Positions 42,515 to 52,297 of a stretch of DNA of 58,515 bases are shown piece after piece. Positions within the stretch are counted from its first letter, which is position 1. Every line of letters starts with the position of its first letter. The DNA comes from Eubacteriales bacterium (lineage in GTDB: Bacteria; Bacillota; Clostridia; Lachnospirales; Lachnospiraceae), in the NCBI GenBank assembly GCA_030524715.1, contig JAUNGB010000023.1, positions 1 through 58,515 of the forward strand, in the 5' to 3' direction. A program made the position numbers and the translations under genes. The notes below the pieces were generated by a model. It was not told the origin of the DNA and searched no databases. It saw nothing but the letters and a program-made list of their open reading frames with translations.

Positions 42515-43801
42515 ATGAGGAAAACGAAACGCCCGATAACGGCGCTTTTGACAGCGGTGCTGCTTCTTCTGGTATCCGTTCCGGTGCAGGCGGTGACCGT
42601 AAATAACGGAACCATAGAGGAAGCGGTGTCCAACAGCATTGAAGGATGGCCTGCCGCGCTGGATACCTTTTCGGAAACGGCGGTAGTGATCGATGCGGAT
42701 ACAGGCGCAGTCCTGTATGATAAAGGAAAAGATTCCGTCCGTTATCCTGCCAGTATTACCAAGCTGATGACGCTTCTTCTTGCTGTGGAGAACTGTGCAT
42801 TGGATGAGGAAGTGACCTTTACAGAAACAGGGGTGCGGGATGTGACGGCGGACAGCACCAATATCGGAATGCAGTTGGGAGAGGTAATGTCCATGGAATC
42901 CTGCCTGTATGCCCTGGTGATTCAGTCGGCCAATGAGGTGGCAGCCCAGATCGCGGAATATGTGGGGGGAACGGAAGCGGAATTTGTAAATATGATGAAC
43001 CGGAGAGCCAAGGAACTTGGCTGTCAGAACACGAATTTTGTCAATGCCAGCGGACTGCCCGACGAGAATCACTATACCACCGCCTATGATATGGCGAAGA
43101 TCATGCGTGCCGGCCTGAAAAACAAGACCTTCCGTAAGATCATACAGACGCAGACTTATGTCATTCCGGCCACAAACATGAGTGAAGAACGCCGGCTTCA
43201 TACCCATCTTCCTCTTCTTGCGGAGGAATCCCCTCTTTATTATGAGGGCTGTATCGGCGGAAAAACAGGTGTGACTTCGGTTGCCTTAAACACCTTGGTT
43301 GTGGGTGCAGAGAGGGACGGGGAGACCTATATTGTCGTTACTATGCGGGACGCGGAACTGAGCCAGAACTGTTCGGACAGCACTGCGCTTCTGGATTACG
43401 CATTCCAGAATTTTGAGCATTTGGACGTCAACGGGCTGGGTACCCTGACAGTCCCTGTGGGAACCTCTCTCGACGCCCTTGAGACAAAGGAAGCGGAGAA
43501 AAACGGCGTGAAGCTGCTCCAGTATTATTTCGGGGGGCAGTATGTAGGAGTCTCCCGTGTGGAAACTCCGGAACCGGAAAGCTCCGGGGAGGTAGAAGAG
43601 GCGGAGGATGCAGACCAATTGCCTCTTTATCAGGAGGACGGCGGCAGCGATGAGCAGCAGGAACCTGTCAGGGAGGAAAAGGGACTTTCCGACCTGACAA
43701 AGTTCCTGTTTACCGTTATGGGATTTATGGCGCTGATCCTGCTTGTGTTAGTAGTCGCCCTTGTAATGAAAAACAGAAAAAGAAAACATAAAGTCAAATA
43801 G
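42515..43801 (+). CDS. D-alanyl-D-alanine carboxypeptidase (DacF-like)
   Basis: A 428-residue penicillin-binding protein that trims terminal D-Ala from wall stem peptides. It has a signal peptide (about 1-28) and the SxxK motif in YPASITKLM. SAN in QSANEVAAQI and KTG in GGKTGVTS are also intact. The C-terminal PBP5-type domain is followed by an acidic stretch and a membrane helix at about 395-420. It resembles the minus-strand protein at 57143 over its whole length. The ATG has GGGAGGAG upstream. Confidence 0.93.
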   Translation: MRKTKRPITALLTAVLLLLVSVPVQAVTVNNGTIEEAVSNSIEGWPAALDTFSETAVVIDADTGAVLYDKGKDSVRYPASITKLMTLLLAVENCALDEEVTFTETGVRDVTADSTNIGMQLGEVMSMESCLYALVIQSANEVAAQIAEYVGGTEAEFVNMMNRRAKELGCQNTNFVNASGLPDENHYTTAYDMAKIMRAGLKNKTFRKIIQTQTYVIPATNMSEERRLHTHLPLLAEESPLYYEGCIGGKTGVTSVALNTLVVGAERDGETYIVVTMRDAELSQNCSDSTALLDYAFQNFEHLDVNGLGTLTVPVGTSLDALETKEAEKNGVKLLQYYFGGQYVGVSRVETPEPESSGEVEEAEDADQLPLYQEDGGSDEQQEPVREEKGLSDLTKFLFTVMGFMALILLVLVVALVMKNRKRKHKVK

Positions 43802-43802
43802 A

Positions 43803-43909
43803 GAAAGAAATTCGGGCCAAATAAAAAATTAAGTCAATTAAAGAGAATTAAAGAAAATTAAAGTTAAACATAGAAAATTCAAGCCAAATATAGAAAATTT
43901 TAGTTAAAT
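43803..43909 (+). repeat. degenerate ~20-bp repeats in rmlA leader
   Basis: Units such as ATAGAAAATTCAAGCCAAAT at 43870, 43890 and, more diverged, 43803, separated by AATTAAAG-type runs. They end just before the rmlA AAGGAGG box. Confidence 0.65.
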
Positions 43910-43922
43910 AAGGAGGATTTCC

Positions 43923-44792
43923 ATGAAAGGAATTATTCTTGCAGGCGGCTCCGGAACCAGATTGTATCCGCTGACCGTATCTATCAGTAAACAGATCATG
44001 CCGGTTTATGATAAGCCTATGATCTACTATCCGTTATCGACCCTGATGCTGGCAGGCATCCGGGAGATCCTGATCATTTCCACACCCAGGGATTTGCCTG
44101 TTTTTCAGGATCTTCTGGGAACGGGAGAGCAGTTGGGACTGCAGATGTCCTACGCCGTTCAGGAGAGCCCAAGGGGGCTTGCGGACGCCTTTATCATCGG
44201 AGAGAAATTTATCGGGGACGACAATGTGGCGCTGGTGCTTGGAGACAATATTTTTTACGGGCAGAGCTTTACAAAGGTACTGCAGAGAGTCGCCGCAAGA
44301 GAAAAGGGAGCGACGATTTTCGGATATTATGTACGGGATCCCAGAGAGTATGGCGTAGTGGAATTTGACGAGAACGGCACGGCGCTTTCTATTGAAGAGA
44401 AACCGGAGAATCCCAAATCCAACTATGCGGTGCCGGGACTTTACTTCTATGACAATGACGTGGTGGAGATCGCAAAGAATGTAAAGCCTTCCGCGAGAGG
44501 CGAAATCGAGATCACCAGCGTCAATAACGAATATCTCCGCAGGGGAACCCTCCATGTAGAAACTCTGGGAAGAGGTTTTGCATGGCTGGATACGGGAAAC
44601 CATGACGCGCTGCTGGACGCTGCGGAATATGTGGCGGCAGTACAGAAGCGACAGGGCTTATATATCTCCTGTATTGAAGAAATCGCATACAAAAAGGGAT
44701 TTATCAGCAAGGAGCAGCTCGTGAAGCTGGCGCAGCCCTTATTAAAGACAGCTTACGGACAGTACCTCATCGAGGTATCTGAAGGATTGTGA
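43923..44792 (+). CDS. rmlA: glucose-1-phosphate thymidylyltransferase
   Basis: Makes dTDP-glucose, the first step of dTDP-rhamnose synthesis. The 289-residue protein starts [18 protein letters not shown] with the nucleotide-binding GGSGTR loop. It also has [28 protein letters not shown] and EIEITSVN, all standard for RmlA. The ATG has AAGGAGG 7-8 bases upstream. Confidence 0.97.
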   Translation: MKGIILAGGSGTRLYPLTVSISKQIMPVYDKPMIYYPLSTLMLAGIREILIISTPRDLPVFQDLLGTGEQLGLQMSYAVQESPRGLADAFIIGEKFIGDDNVALVLGDNIFYGQSFTKVLQRVAAREKGATIFGYYVRDPREYGVVEFDENGTALSIEEKPENPKSNYAVPGLYFYDNDVVEIAKNVKPSARGEIEITSVNNEYLRRGTLHVETLGRGFAWLDTGNHDALLDAAEYVAAVQKRQGLYISCIEEIAYKKGFISKEQLVKLAQPLLKTAYGQYLIEVSEGL

Positions 44793-44802
44793 TCAGTGAT
44801 CA

Positions 44803-44855
44803 TATGATACCAGGGGCAAAAGGGCATATTTGTCATGCCCGCATAAGGTATCATA
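44803..44855. repeat. nested inverted repeat between rmlA and rmlC
   Basis: Outer arms TATGATACC (44803-44811) and GGTATCATA (44847-44855); inner arms GGGCAT (44822-44827) and ATGCCC (44835-44840). It is followed by GGCGTCAAAA, which also occurs near 18067. Confidence 0.6.
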
Positions 44856-44920
44856 GGCGTCAAAATACTTTTTGATGCATTCATCATAATTCATAATATA
44901 ACAGAAAAGAGGAAAAAATA

Positions 44921-45475
44921 ATGGGAAAAATTAAAGTAACGGAATGCGGAGATATTGAAGGGTTAAAGGTGATCGAGCCGACTGTTTTCGGAGATGCCCG
45001 CGGCTACTTTATGGAAACCTATAATTACAATGATTTTAAGGAAGCGGGAATCGATGTGGAATTTGTGCAGGACAACCAGTCCAGATCCAGAAAGGGAGTT
45101 CTCAGGGGACTTCACTTCCAGATTAATTATCCTCAGGATAAGCTTGTGCGGGTGGTGAGCGGCCAGGTATTCGACGTGGCCGTGGATCTTCGTGAAGGCT
45201 CCAAAACCTATGGCAAATGGTTCGGCGTGGTGCTTTCCGCAGAAAATAAAAAGCAGTTTTTTATCCCCAAAGGCTTTGCCCACGGATTTCTGGTGCTTTC
45301 CGAGAATGCGGAGTTTACCTATAAATGCTCAGACTTTTATCACCCCAATGATGAGGGCGGCCTGATCTGGAACGATCCGGATATCGGCGTGGAATGGCCC
45401 ATTCCGGAAGGTATGGAGCTGATATTTTCCGATAAAGATACGAAATGGGGAAGCTTTAAGGACTTCCGGAAATAG
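44921..45475 (+). CDS. rmlC: dTDP-4-dehydrorhamnose 3,5-epimerase
   Basis: Epimerises the RmlB product at C3 and C5. The 184-residue cupin protein has RGYFMETYN, VQDNQSRSRKGVLRGLHFQ (catalytic His near residue 65), DVAVDLREGSKTYGKW and FIPKGFAHGFLVLS. The ATG follows AGAGGAAAA. The Wzm gene begins 9 bases after its stop. Confidence 0.97.
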   Translation: MGKIKVTECGDIEGLKVIEPTVFGDARGYFMETYNYNDFKEAGIDVEFVQDNQSRSRKGVLRGLHFQINYPQDKLVRVVSGQVFDVAVDLREGSKTYGKWFGVVLSAENKKQFFIPKGFAHGFLVLSENAEFTYKCSDFYHPNDEGGLIWNDPDIGVEWPIPEGMELIFSDKDTKWGSFKDFRK

Positions 45476-45484
45476 GAGAGAGTA

Positions 45485-46300
45485 ATGCTGAAAACTATTT
45501 TTTCCCTGCCGGCGGACGTATATAAAAACCGCCGGCTGGTCTTAAAACTGGCAAAAAATGATTTCAAAACCAGATATGCAGGTTCTTATCTGGGAATCGT
45601 ATGGGCCTTTATCCAGCCTATCGTCACGATTCTGGTTTACTGGTTTGTGTTTTCCGTAGGTTTTAAGCCGGATATGGATAATGTAGGCGTTCCGTTTGTT
45701 CTGTATCTGGTTGCGGGTATCGTACCCTGGTTCTTTTTTCAGGACGCCCTGGTGGGCGGGACAAACTCACTTCTGGAATATAATTATCTGGTAAAAAAAG
45801 TCGTTTTTAACATCAGCGTGCTTCCGGTGGTGAAGATAATCTCCGCAATGTTCGTACACGGCTTTTTTGTACTGTTTACCGTTATTTTATATATGTTTTA
45901 CGGAAGATTTCCGGATTTATATTATCTGCAGATTTTTTACTACAGCGCATGTACTTTTCTTCTGGCGCTGGGATTGTGCTATGCTACCTGCGCGGTGGTT
46001 GTATTTTTCCGGGATTTAACCCAGATCATCAATATCGGCCTTCAGGTGGGAGTCTGGCTGACGCCGATCATGTGGGTGGCCGAAGAGTCGCTGGCGACCC
46101 ATCCCCTGCTTCAGAAGGTACTGCAGCTAAATCCCATGTATTATATTGTATCCGGCTACCGGGACGCTTTTGTAAAAAAGGCGTGGTTCTGGGAGCGCCC
46201 CATGTGGACCCTGTATTTCTGGGTATTTGCCGTTTTGTGTCTTCTCGTGGGAAACTGGGTGTTCAAAAGGCTGCGGGTTCATTTCGCGGATGTGCTGTAA
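45485..46300 (+). CDS. polysaccharide ABC transporter, permease (Wzm/TagG-like)
   Basis: The membrane half of an ABC exporter for undecaprenyl-linked polysaccharide or teichoic acid. The 271-residue protein has a cytoplasmic amphipathic start (LKLAKNDFKTRYAGSYLGIVWAFIQP, typical of the ABC-2 family) and six membrane helices. It is followed 18 bases later by a GTG candidate and then the TTG of wzt. The ATG follows AGGAGAGAG. Confidence 0.92.
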   Translation: MLKTIFSLPADVYKNRRLVLKLAKNDFKTRYAGSYLGIVWAFIQPIVTILVYWFVFSVGFKPDMDNVGVPFVLYLVAGIVPWFFFQDALVGGTNSLLEYNYLVKKVVFNISVLPVVKIISAMFVHGFFVLFTVILYMFYGRFPDLYYLQIFYYSACTFLLALGLCYATCAVVVFFRDLTQIINIGLQVGVWLTPIMWVAEESLATHPLLQKVLQLNPMYYIVSGYRDAFVKKAWFWERPMWTLYFWVFAVLCLLVGNWVFKRLRVHFADVL

Positions 46301-46333
46301 GAGGGTATACTGATAAAAGTGAGGTTTATAAAT

Positions 46334-47596
46334 TTGGAAGATAAAAAAGTTATTCAGGTGGAGCATCTGTCGAAGATGTACAAGCTTTATGACAAGCCCT
46401 CTGACCGTTTAAAGGAATCTCTGGGCCTGTCCAGAAAAAAGCGTTACCGGGAACATTATGCCCTTCATGACGTGAACTTTGACATCCATGAGGGAGAATG
46501 CATTGGGATTATCGGGACAAACGGCTCCGGTAAATCCACTATTTTGAAAATTATTACCGGCGTTTTGAATCCCACGGAGGGACGCGTTACTGTGGATGGC
46601 AGGATTTCCGCCCTTCTGGAGCTTGGAGCCGGGTTTAATATGGAATATTCCGGCCTGGAAAATGTGTACCTGAACGGTACTATGATCGGGTTTTCCGAGA
46701 AAGAGATAGACGCCAGACTGGATGATATCCTGGCATTTGCGGATATCGGGGATTTTATCCATCAGCCGGTAAAGACGTATTCCAGCGGTATGTTCGTACG
46801 GCTGGCTTTTGCGGTGGCGATCAATATCGATCCCGAGATCCTGGTCGTGGATGAAGCTCTTTCTGTGGGGGACGTGTTCTTTCAGGCAAAGTGCTACCAT
46901 AAATTCGAGGAATTTAAAAAACAGGGAAAGACGATCCTGTTTGTAAGCCATGACCTGAGCAGCATTTCCAAATATTGCGACAGGGTGATCCTTCTGAACA
47001 AGGGACATAAGCTGGACGAAGGCTCTCCGAAAGCGATGGTGGATATGTACAAGCAGCTTCTGGTGCACCAGGATCCGGTAAAGCAGACGGAAGGCGGCGG
47101 GGATACGCCCGGGGCCTCCGAGAACTGGCGGGATGGCTTCCAGGTGAATCCGGATACGCTGGAATACGGGGAAAAGCAGGCGGAGATCACTGATTTCGTC
47201 GTTTTGGATTCCAAAGGACGCCAGAGCAATACTATCGAGAAGGGAAGCACCTTTCAGATCAAAATGCGGGTGCATTTCCACGAAAGCATCCAGCAGCCAA
47301 TTATGGCGTACACCTTTAAAAATATTCAGGGTACGGAGATCACGGGAACCAATACCATGTATGAGGAAGCGGTTGTGGAGCACCCGGATGCGGGACGGGA
47401 ATGTGTGGTTACTTTTGAGCAGCGGATGGACCTGCAGGGAGGGGAATACCTGCTTTCCTTCGGGTGTACCGGATACAGGAACGGTGATTTCTGCGTGTTC
47501 CACCGCCTGTATGACGCCTGTAATGTGACTGTGGTTTCCACAAAGAACACGGTAGGTTTTTATGATATGAACTCCGTAGTAACGGTGGAGGAATGA
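46334..47596 (+). CDS. polysaccharide ABC transporter ATPase with C-terminal cargo domain (Wzt-like)
   Basis: A 420-residue protein. Residues ~1-240 form the ATPase: Walker A GTNGSGKST at 61-69, signature YSSGMFVRLAFA and Walker B EILVVDEAL. Residues ~260-420 form an immunoglobulin-like beta domain (FQIKMRVHFHESI, EYLLSFGCTGYRNGDF) of the type that in Wzt of E. coli O9a binds the capped chain end. The TTG at 46334 is chosen because AGTGAGGT lies 8 bases upstream; a GTG at 46319 is an alternative adding five residues. The methyltransferase gene follows after 3 bases. Confidence 0.9.
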   Translation: MEDKKVIQVEHLSKMYKLYDKPSDRLKESLGLSRKKRYREHYALHDVNFDIHEGECIGIIGTNGSGKSTILKIITGVLNPTEGRVTVDGRISALLELGAGFNMEYSGLENVYLNGTMIGFSEKEIDARLDDILAFADIGDFIHQPVKTYSSGMFVRLAFAVAINIDPEILVVDEALSVGDVFFQAKCYHKFEEFKKQGKTILFVSHDLSSISKYCDRVILLNKGHKLDEGSPKAMVDMYKQLLVHQDPVKQTEGGGDTPGASENWRDGFQVNPDTLEYGEKQAEITDFVVLDSKGRQSNTIEKGSTFQIKMRVHFHESIQQPIMAYTFKNIQGTEITGTNTMYEEAVVEHPDAGRECVVTFEQRMDLQGGEYLLSFGCTGYRNGDFCVFHRLYDACNVTVVSTKNTVGFYDMNSVVTVEE

Positions 47597-47599
47597 GCT

Positions 47600-48526
47600 A
47601 TGGCAGAAAAAATCGGAAATGTAGAACTGGATTATACGTTTTACCCGGGCGAGGATCTTTACAGCGACGGGCCTGTAGAAGAGACGCTTCTGGAAATTGC
47701 AAAATCCTGCCGGGAGGAAGAGCTGAACAGTGTCATTGCCCAGCGGAACAGTTGGCCTGTGCTGTATCATTTCTCCCATATCAGGCAGAATATCGTAGAC
47801 TGGATCCCCTTTAAGAAGGAAGACCGGGTTCTGGAGATCGGCTCCGGATGCGGGGCGATCACAGGCGCGCTGGCCCGGCGGGCAGGGCAGGTAACCTGTA
47901 TCGACCTGTCAAAAATGCGCAGCACTATCAACGCTTACCGGAATCGGGACTATGACAACGTAAAGATTCTTGTGGGGAATTTTCAGGATATCGAAAAGAA
48001 TCTGGAGGAAACCTTTGATTATATTACTTTGATCGGAGTGTTTGAATATTCGGAGGGATATATCGGAACAGAGGAGCCCTACGTGGAAATGCTGCGGAGG
48101 ATCTCCCGGCATCTTGCGCCGGGCGGGAAGCTGGTGATCGCCATTGAAAACCGTCTGGGACTGAAATACTGGGCGGGCTGTACGGAAGACCATGTGGGAA
48201 AATATTTCGAGGGGCTGGAGGGCTATCCCGAAACAAAGGGCGTTAAGACCTTTTCCCGCAAAGAGCTGAGCAATCTGATAGATGCCGCCGGGGATTTTAC
48301 AACTGCTTTTTATTACCCCTATCCGGACTACAAATTTCCTCTGACCATCTATTCGGACGAGTATCTTCCCAAAAAAGGAGAGCTCAGCGATAATTTCTGT
48401 AATTTTGACCGTGTGAGAATGCAGTTGTTTGATGAACCGAGGGTATACGATTCGCTTTTGGAAAGCGGCCTGTTTCCGGAATTTTCCAACTCATTTCTGG
48501 TGATCGTAGAAAGGAAGGATGCGTAA
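47600..48526 (+). CDS. class I SAM-dependent methyltransferase
   Basis: A 308-residue protein with the SAM-binding loop VLEIGSGCGAITGAL near residue 75, the acidic second strand CIDLSK, NFQDIEK, and APGGKLVIAIENRLGLKYWAG. The first ~60 residues carry no recognised domain. It lies directly between the Wzt-type gene and a kinase-like gene that it overlaps by one base (TAATG). This order suggests a role in methylating the polysaccharide, perhaps at the chain end. The acceptor is unknown. Confidence 0.85.
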   Translation: MAEKIGNVELDYTFYPGEDLYSDGPVEETLLEIAKSCREEELNSVIAQRNSWPVLYHFSHIRQNIVDWIPFKKEDRVLEIGSGCGAITGALARRAGQVTCIDLSKMRSTINAYRNRDYDNVKILVGNFQDIEKNLEETFDYITLIGVFEYSEGYIGTEEPYVEMLRRISRHLAPGGKLVIAIENRLGLKYWAGCTEDHVGKYFEGLEGYPETKGVKTFSRKELSNLIDAAGDFTTAFYYPYPDYKFPLTIYSDEYLPKKGELSDNFCNFDRVRMQLFDEPRVYDSLLESGLFPEFSNSFLVIVERKDA

Positions 48527-49788
48527 TGGCAGAGGTGATTTTTTCAAAATATTCCAATGAACGCAGCCGCAGCTTTGCAGTACGGACGGATATTCTTAAG
48601 GAAAATGACGGGCGTTTTGTGAGAAAGACGGCTCTTTACCCGGAGGGACGTGCCCATGTGGAGAATCTGTACCGCTGGTATCAGGAGCTTGGCAGGATCT
48701 ACGAAGCGGCGCCTTTTGTATGCAACCGCTGTGAAAAAGAAGAGGGCAGCGTCCGTCTGGAATACCTGGAGGGGGAAACCCTGGAAGAGGCGCTGGACGG
48801 TCTGCTGGAAAAAGGCATGAAGGATCTGGCGGCACAGCGGCTCCGGGAATATTTAAGGAAGATTGAGCTGGTTTACAGCCGGGCAGCGTTTACTGTGACG
48901 GAAGAGTTTCAGAAGGTTTTCGGGAAGGTGACAGAGGAAGAGCTTCCCGGGGATCTCACCTGTGCGCCTGTGACCAATATCGATATGGTATGCCAGAATC
49001 TGGTGTTTACAGAGGTTCCTACGGTACTGGACTATGAATGGACCTTTGCATTTCCGGTGCCCTGCAGGTATGTGCTTTACCGGGTGATCCATTATTATGT
49101 GGATACTCACAGCGTCCGCGCCGTACTGAAGGAAGTGGATTTCTACCGTGAATTTGGTATCACGGAGAAGGAAAGGGCAGTTTACGAAAGAATGGAGGAA
49201 TGCTTCCAGAAATACATTACCGCAGGCCACGTTCCCATGCGGGAAATGTTTGCGGGGATGACTCCCGGTATCGGCACGGTGCAGATGGTAAACGGCGGGC
49301 AGCTTCAGGTGTTCTTTTCCTCAGGAGAGGGATACCGGGAAGAAAATTCGGTTCTGTTTCCCATTGAGGACGGAAAAGTTGTCTGTACGGCCGCGCTTCC
49401 AAAGGGATGTACGGATGTGCGTCTGGACCCGGGAGAACAGCCCTGCGCAGTCCATATAAAAAGCCTTGCTTTTGACGGAAAGGCGGCTTCCCTTGAGGGC
49501 TGTACCATAGATAAGGGCGCTATGGCGGGAGAGTGGGTCTATATCAGCAGGCCCGACCCGAATATTTCCCTGATCCCGGTTCCAAAAGGAGCAAAGGAGC
49601 TTCAGATTTCCTTTGAGATATACGGGGCTGGCGCGGAGCTGATGGAGCGTGCGCGCATCCTTGCAAAGGAGAATACGGAGCTTAAGGCAAAAGTGAAAAA
49701 GCAGGCTCATCTGATCAAAGAAATGAGAAATACGAAGGTCTGGAAGCTGTATGAGAAATACCGGAATCTTGCAGAGAGGAAAAAATAG
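48526..49788 (+). CDS. kinase-fold protein with beta domain and C-terminal coiled coil
   Basis: A 420-residue protein. Residues ~20-200 follow the eukaryotic-like/aminoglycoside kinase order: FVRK with Lys34, NIDMVCQN with Asp153 and Asn158 (the DxxxxN spacing of a catalytic loop), and VLDYEW with Asp169 in place of DFG. Residues ~250-370 form a beta-rich region. Residues ~375-420 are a coiled coil (RARILAKENTELKAKVKKQ). With the adjacent methyltransferase this gives the parts of WbdD, which caps O-antigen by phosphorylation and methylation. Kinase activity is inferred from spacing only. Confidence 0.68.
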   Translation: MAEVIFSKYSNERSRSFAVRTDILKENDGRFVRKTALYPEGRAHVENLYRWYQELGRIYEAAPFVCNRCEKEEGSVRLEYLEGETLEEALDGLLEKGMKDLAAQRLREYLRKIELVYSRAAFTVTEEFQKVFGKVTEEELPGDLTCAPVTNIDMVCQNLVFTEVPTVLDYEWTFAFPVPCRYVLYRVIHYYVDTHSVRAVLKEVDFYREFGITEKERAVYERMEECFQKYITAGHVPMREMFAGMTPGIGTVQMVNGGQLQVFFSSGEGYREENSVLFPIEDGKVVCTAALPKGCTDVRLDPGEQPCAVHIKSLAFDGKAASLEGCTIDKGAMAGEWVYISRPDPNISLIPVPKGAKELQISFEIYGAGAELMERARILAKENTELKAKVKKQAHLIKEMRNTKVWKLYEKYRNLAERKK

Positions 49789-49789
49789 C

Positions 49790-52297
49790 ATGGACGACCA
49801 CATTGTAATTTTGGATACCTGTGATTATACATTAAAAGGAAACGGAACCTGCATCCTGCGGGGCTGGATGTATGTGGGTGAGGAGGAACCCCAGGTGCAG
49901 GTGCGGGCGGATCATATTCCGCTGGAATGCAGCATGACGCGGAATGCCCGGCCTGACGTTCTGGCTGCTATGCCGGAGCTGCAGTTCCCTGATGAAAATG
50001 CGGGGTTTGAGATCCGCATTTCCAATATGGAGCCGGTTTTTTCACTGGCACATTCCCTTCGGGTGCGCATCTGCTGCAACGGGGAAAGCCTCCCTGTGCT
50101 CAAAAAGGATATGGATGAGGTGCGGGATGAGTATTACTCCAGCACCATACGGTATTACATTGAAACCATTGAACGAAGATTTGACAACGTGCATATCCAG
50201 GGCTGGTGCATCAGCACCTATGGGAAACTGGAAACGGCGTTTTATGACGAAAAAGGAAATAAAATAGAAGGGGTGCGCTTTACCGGGGTGCGCCGCGCGG
50301 ATTTATGCGAGCAGTTCCAGGTGGAACTGAAGGACTGCTACGGCTTTATCTTTGATATTCCCAGAAATCAGATCAAGGGGAGAAAGCTGCGGCTTTCCCT
50401 TGGCAATAAGGCGGTGCAGAAAGAGAAATGCTTTGATATGTACCGCTTTGACAGGGAAAATACCCGTATCGGGCGTATCCTGCATACTCTCAGGAAGGAA
50501 AATAAGGAGAAAAACAGAGAAATCCTGAAGGAAGAGGGAATCCGGGGCTTTTGGGACTTTCTCAGGGAAGAGTCCGGAACTTTTACGGATTCCTACGGAT
50601 ATTATGCAAGGAAGCACGAAGCATCCCCAAAAGAACTGCAAAGGCAGGCAAAAGAGGTTTTTTCAGAGGATATTCTGTTCAGCATCGTGATTCCCCTGTA
50701 CCATACGCCTGTGGAGTTTTTGAGGCTTCTTCTGGATTCGGTGACAGCCCAGAGCTATGGGAACTGGGAGCTCTGCCTTGCTGACGGGAGCGGTGACGCC
50801 TCCCTTGGAACGTATATTGAGGAACATTACGGAAAGGATAAGCGGATCCGTTACCGGCGTCTGGAGGAAAATCTGGGGATCGCCGGAAATACCAATGGGG
50901 CCCTTGATATGGCGGAGGGAGATTTTATCGTCTTTGCGGACCATGACGACGTGCTTGCGCCGGACGCCTTGTATGAGCTTATGAAGGAACTTCAGAGGCA
51001 TCCCGAGGCGGAGCTTCTTTACACGGACGAGGATCTGATCGATGAGGACGGAAACAGCCTGTATCCTCATTTCAAGCCTGATTTTAACCTGGATTATCTG
51101 AGAAGTATCAATTATATCTGCCATCTGACCGCAGTCAAAAGAAGCCTTTTTGAGAAGGTGGGCGGCCTGCGCAGCGAATTTGACGGGGCGCAGGACTATG
51201 ATTTCCTCCTGCGATGTGTGGAACAGACGGATAAAATCCGCCATATTCCCAGAGTCCTGTATCACTGGAGAAGCCACGAGGATTCCACCGCAGGCAACCA
51301 GGACAGCAAGCAGTATGCCGTTGACGCGGGCAAAAAGGCGCTGGATGAGCACTATCAGCGGCTGGGACTCGACGCCCAAGCGGAGTTTGCCGGGATCTTT
51401 ATTATGTACCGTACCAGATTTAAGGTGCAGGGCAGTCCGAAGGTCTCTATTCTGATTCCCAACAAGGATCACACGGAGGATCTGGAGACCTGCATTTCTT
51501 CTGTACAGGAAAAGAGCACCTGGAAAAATACTGAGATCATTGTCATTGAAAACAACAGCGAGCTTCCGGAAACCTTCGCATATTATCATTCGCTGGAAAA
51601 AAGATACCCCAACGTACAGGTGGTAAGGTATCAGGGAGAGTTTAATTATTCTGCCATCAATAATTTCGGCGCGTCCTATGCCTCCGGCGATTATATACTC
51701 CTTCTGAATAATGACACGGAGGTGATAACTCCGGACTGGTTGGAGCAGATGCTTGGATACTGCCAGAGGGAGGATGTGGCGATCGTGGGCGCTAAGCTTT
51801 TCTATCCGGACGACACGGTCCAGCACGCAGGAGTGGTGATCGGAATGGGAGGCTTTGCGGGGCATATCCTTACGGGGTATGGCAAGAACTATACAGGATA
51901 TATGGGCAGGCTTAAGGCGGCACAGGATATCAGCGCGGTGACAGGGGCCTGCCTGATGGTGAAAAAGAGTGTTTTCGACGCTCTTCTGGGACTGGATGAA
52001 GGCTTCGGCGTTGCGCTGAATGATGTGGATTTCTGCCTGCGGGCAAGGGCTATGGGCAAACTGGTGGTGTTCCAGCCACAGGCGCAGCTTTACCACTACG
52101 AATCAAAGTCCAGGGGCCTTGAGACGACACCCGAAAAGCAGGAACGCTTCCAAAGGGAGATCCGCAGGTTCCAGGAACGTTATGAGAAGCTTCTGAAGGA
52201 AGGCGACCCTTATTATAATCCCAATCTGAGCCTGATACGCGGCGACTGTTCTCTGCGGAAGGCGCATGAAGGCATGAAAGGAAGAAGAAATTCATGA
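49790..52297 (+). CDS. bimodular GT2 glycosyltransferase (first of tandem pair)
   Basis: An 835-residue cytoplasmic protein. Residues 1-~210 hold two beta-rich segments (ILRGWMYVGEEE and IQGWCISTYGK). A first GT2 domain at ~300-530 has FSIVIPLYHTPVE and ADHDDVLAPD near 384. A second at ~555-790 has VSILIPNKDHTEDLE and LLLNNDTEVITPDW near 640. Two catalytic domains in one chain suggest two linkages in a repeat unit. The ATG at 49790 has AGAGAGGA upstream. The stop overlaps the next gene by 4 bases. It is paralogous to the next gene. Confidence 0.9.
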   Translation: MDDHIVILDTCDYTLKGNGTCILRGWMYVGEEEPQVQVRADHIPLECSMTRNARPDVLAAMPELQFPDENAGFEIRISNMEPVFSLAHSLRVRICCNGESLPVLKKDMDEVRDEYYSSTIRYYIETIERRFDNVHIQGWCISTYGKLETAFYDEKGNKIEGVRFTGVRRADLCEQFQVELKDCYGFIFDIPRNQIKGRKLRLSLGNKAVQKEKCFDMYRFDRENTRIGRILHTLRKENKEKNREILKEEGIRGFWDFLREESGTFTDSYGYYARKHEASPKELQRQAKEVFSEDILFSIVIPLYHTPVEFLRLLLDSVTAQSYGNWELCLADGSGDASLGTYIEEHYGKDKRIRYRRLEENLGIAGNTNGALDMAEGDFIVFADHDDVLAPDALYELMKELQRHPEAELLYTDEDLIDEDGNSLYPHFKPDFNLDYLRSINYICHLTAVKRSLFEKVGGLRSEFDGAQDYDFLLRCVEQTDKIRHIPRVLYHWRSHEDSTAGNQDSKQYAVDAGKKALDEHYQRLGLDAQAEFAGIFIMYRTRFKVQGSPKVSILIPNKDHTEDLETCISSVQEKSTWKNTEIIVIENNSELPETFAYYHSLEKRYPNVQVVRYQGEFNYSAINNFGASYASGDYILLLNNDTEVITPDWLEQMLGYCQREDVAIVGAKLFYPDDTVQHAGVVIGMGGFAGHILTGYGKNYTGYMGRLKAAQDISAVTGACLMVKKSVFDALLGLDEGFGVALNDVDFCLRARAMGKLVVFQPQAQLYHYESKSRGLETTPEKQERFQREIRRFQERYEKLLKEGDPYYNPNLSLIRGDCSLRKAHEGMKGRRNS

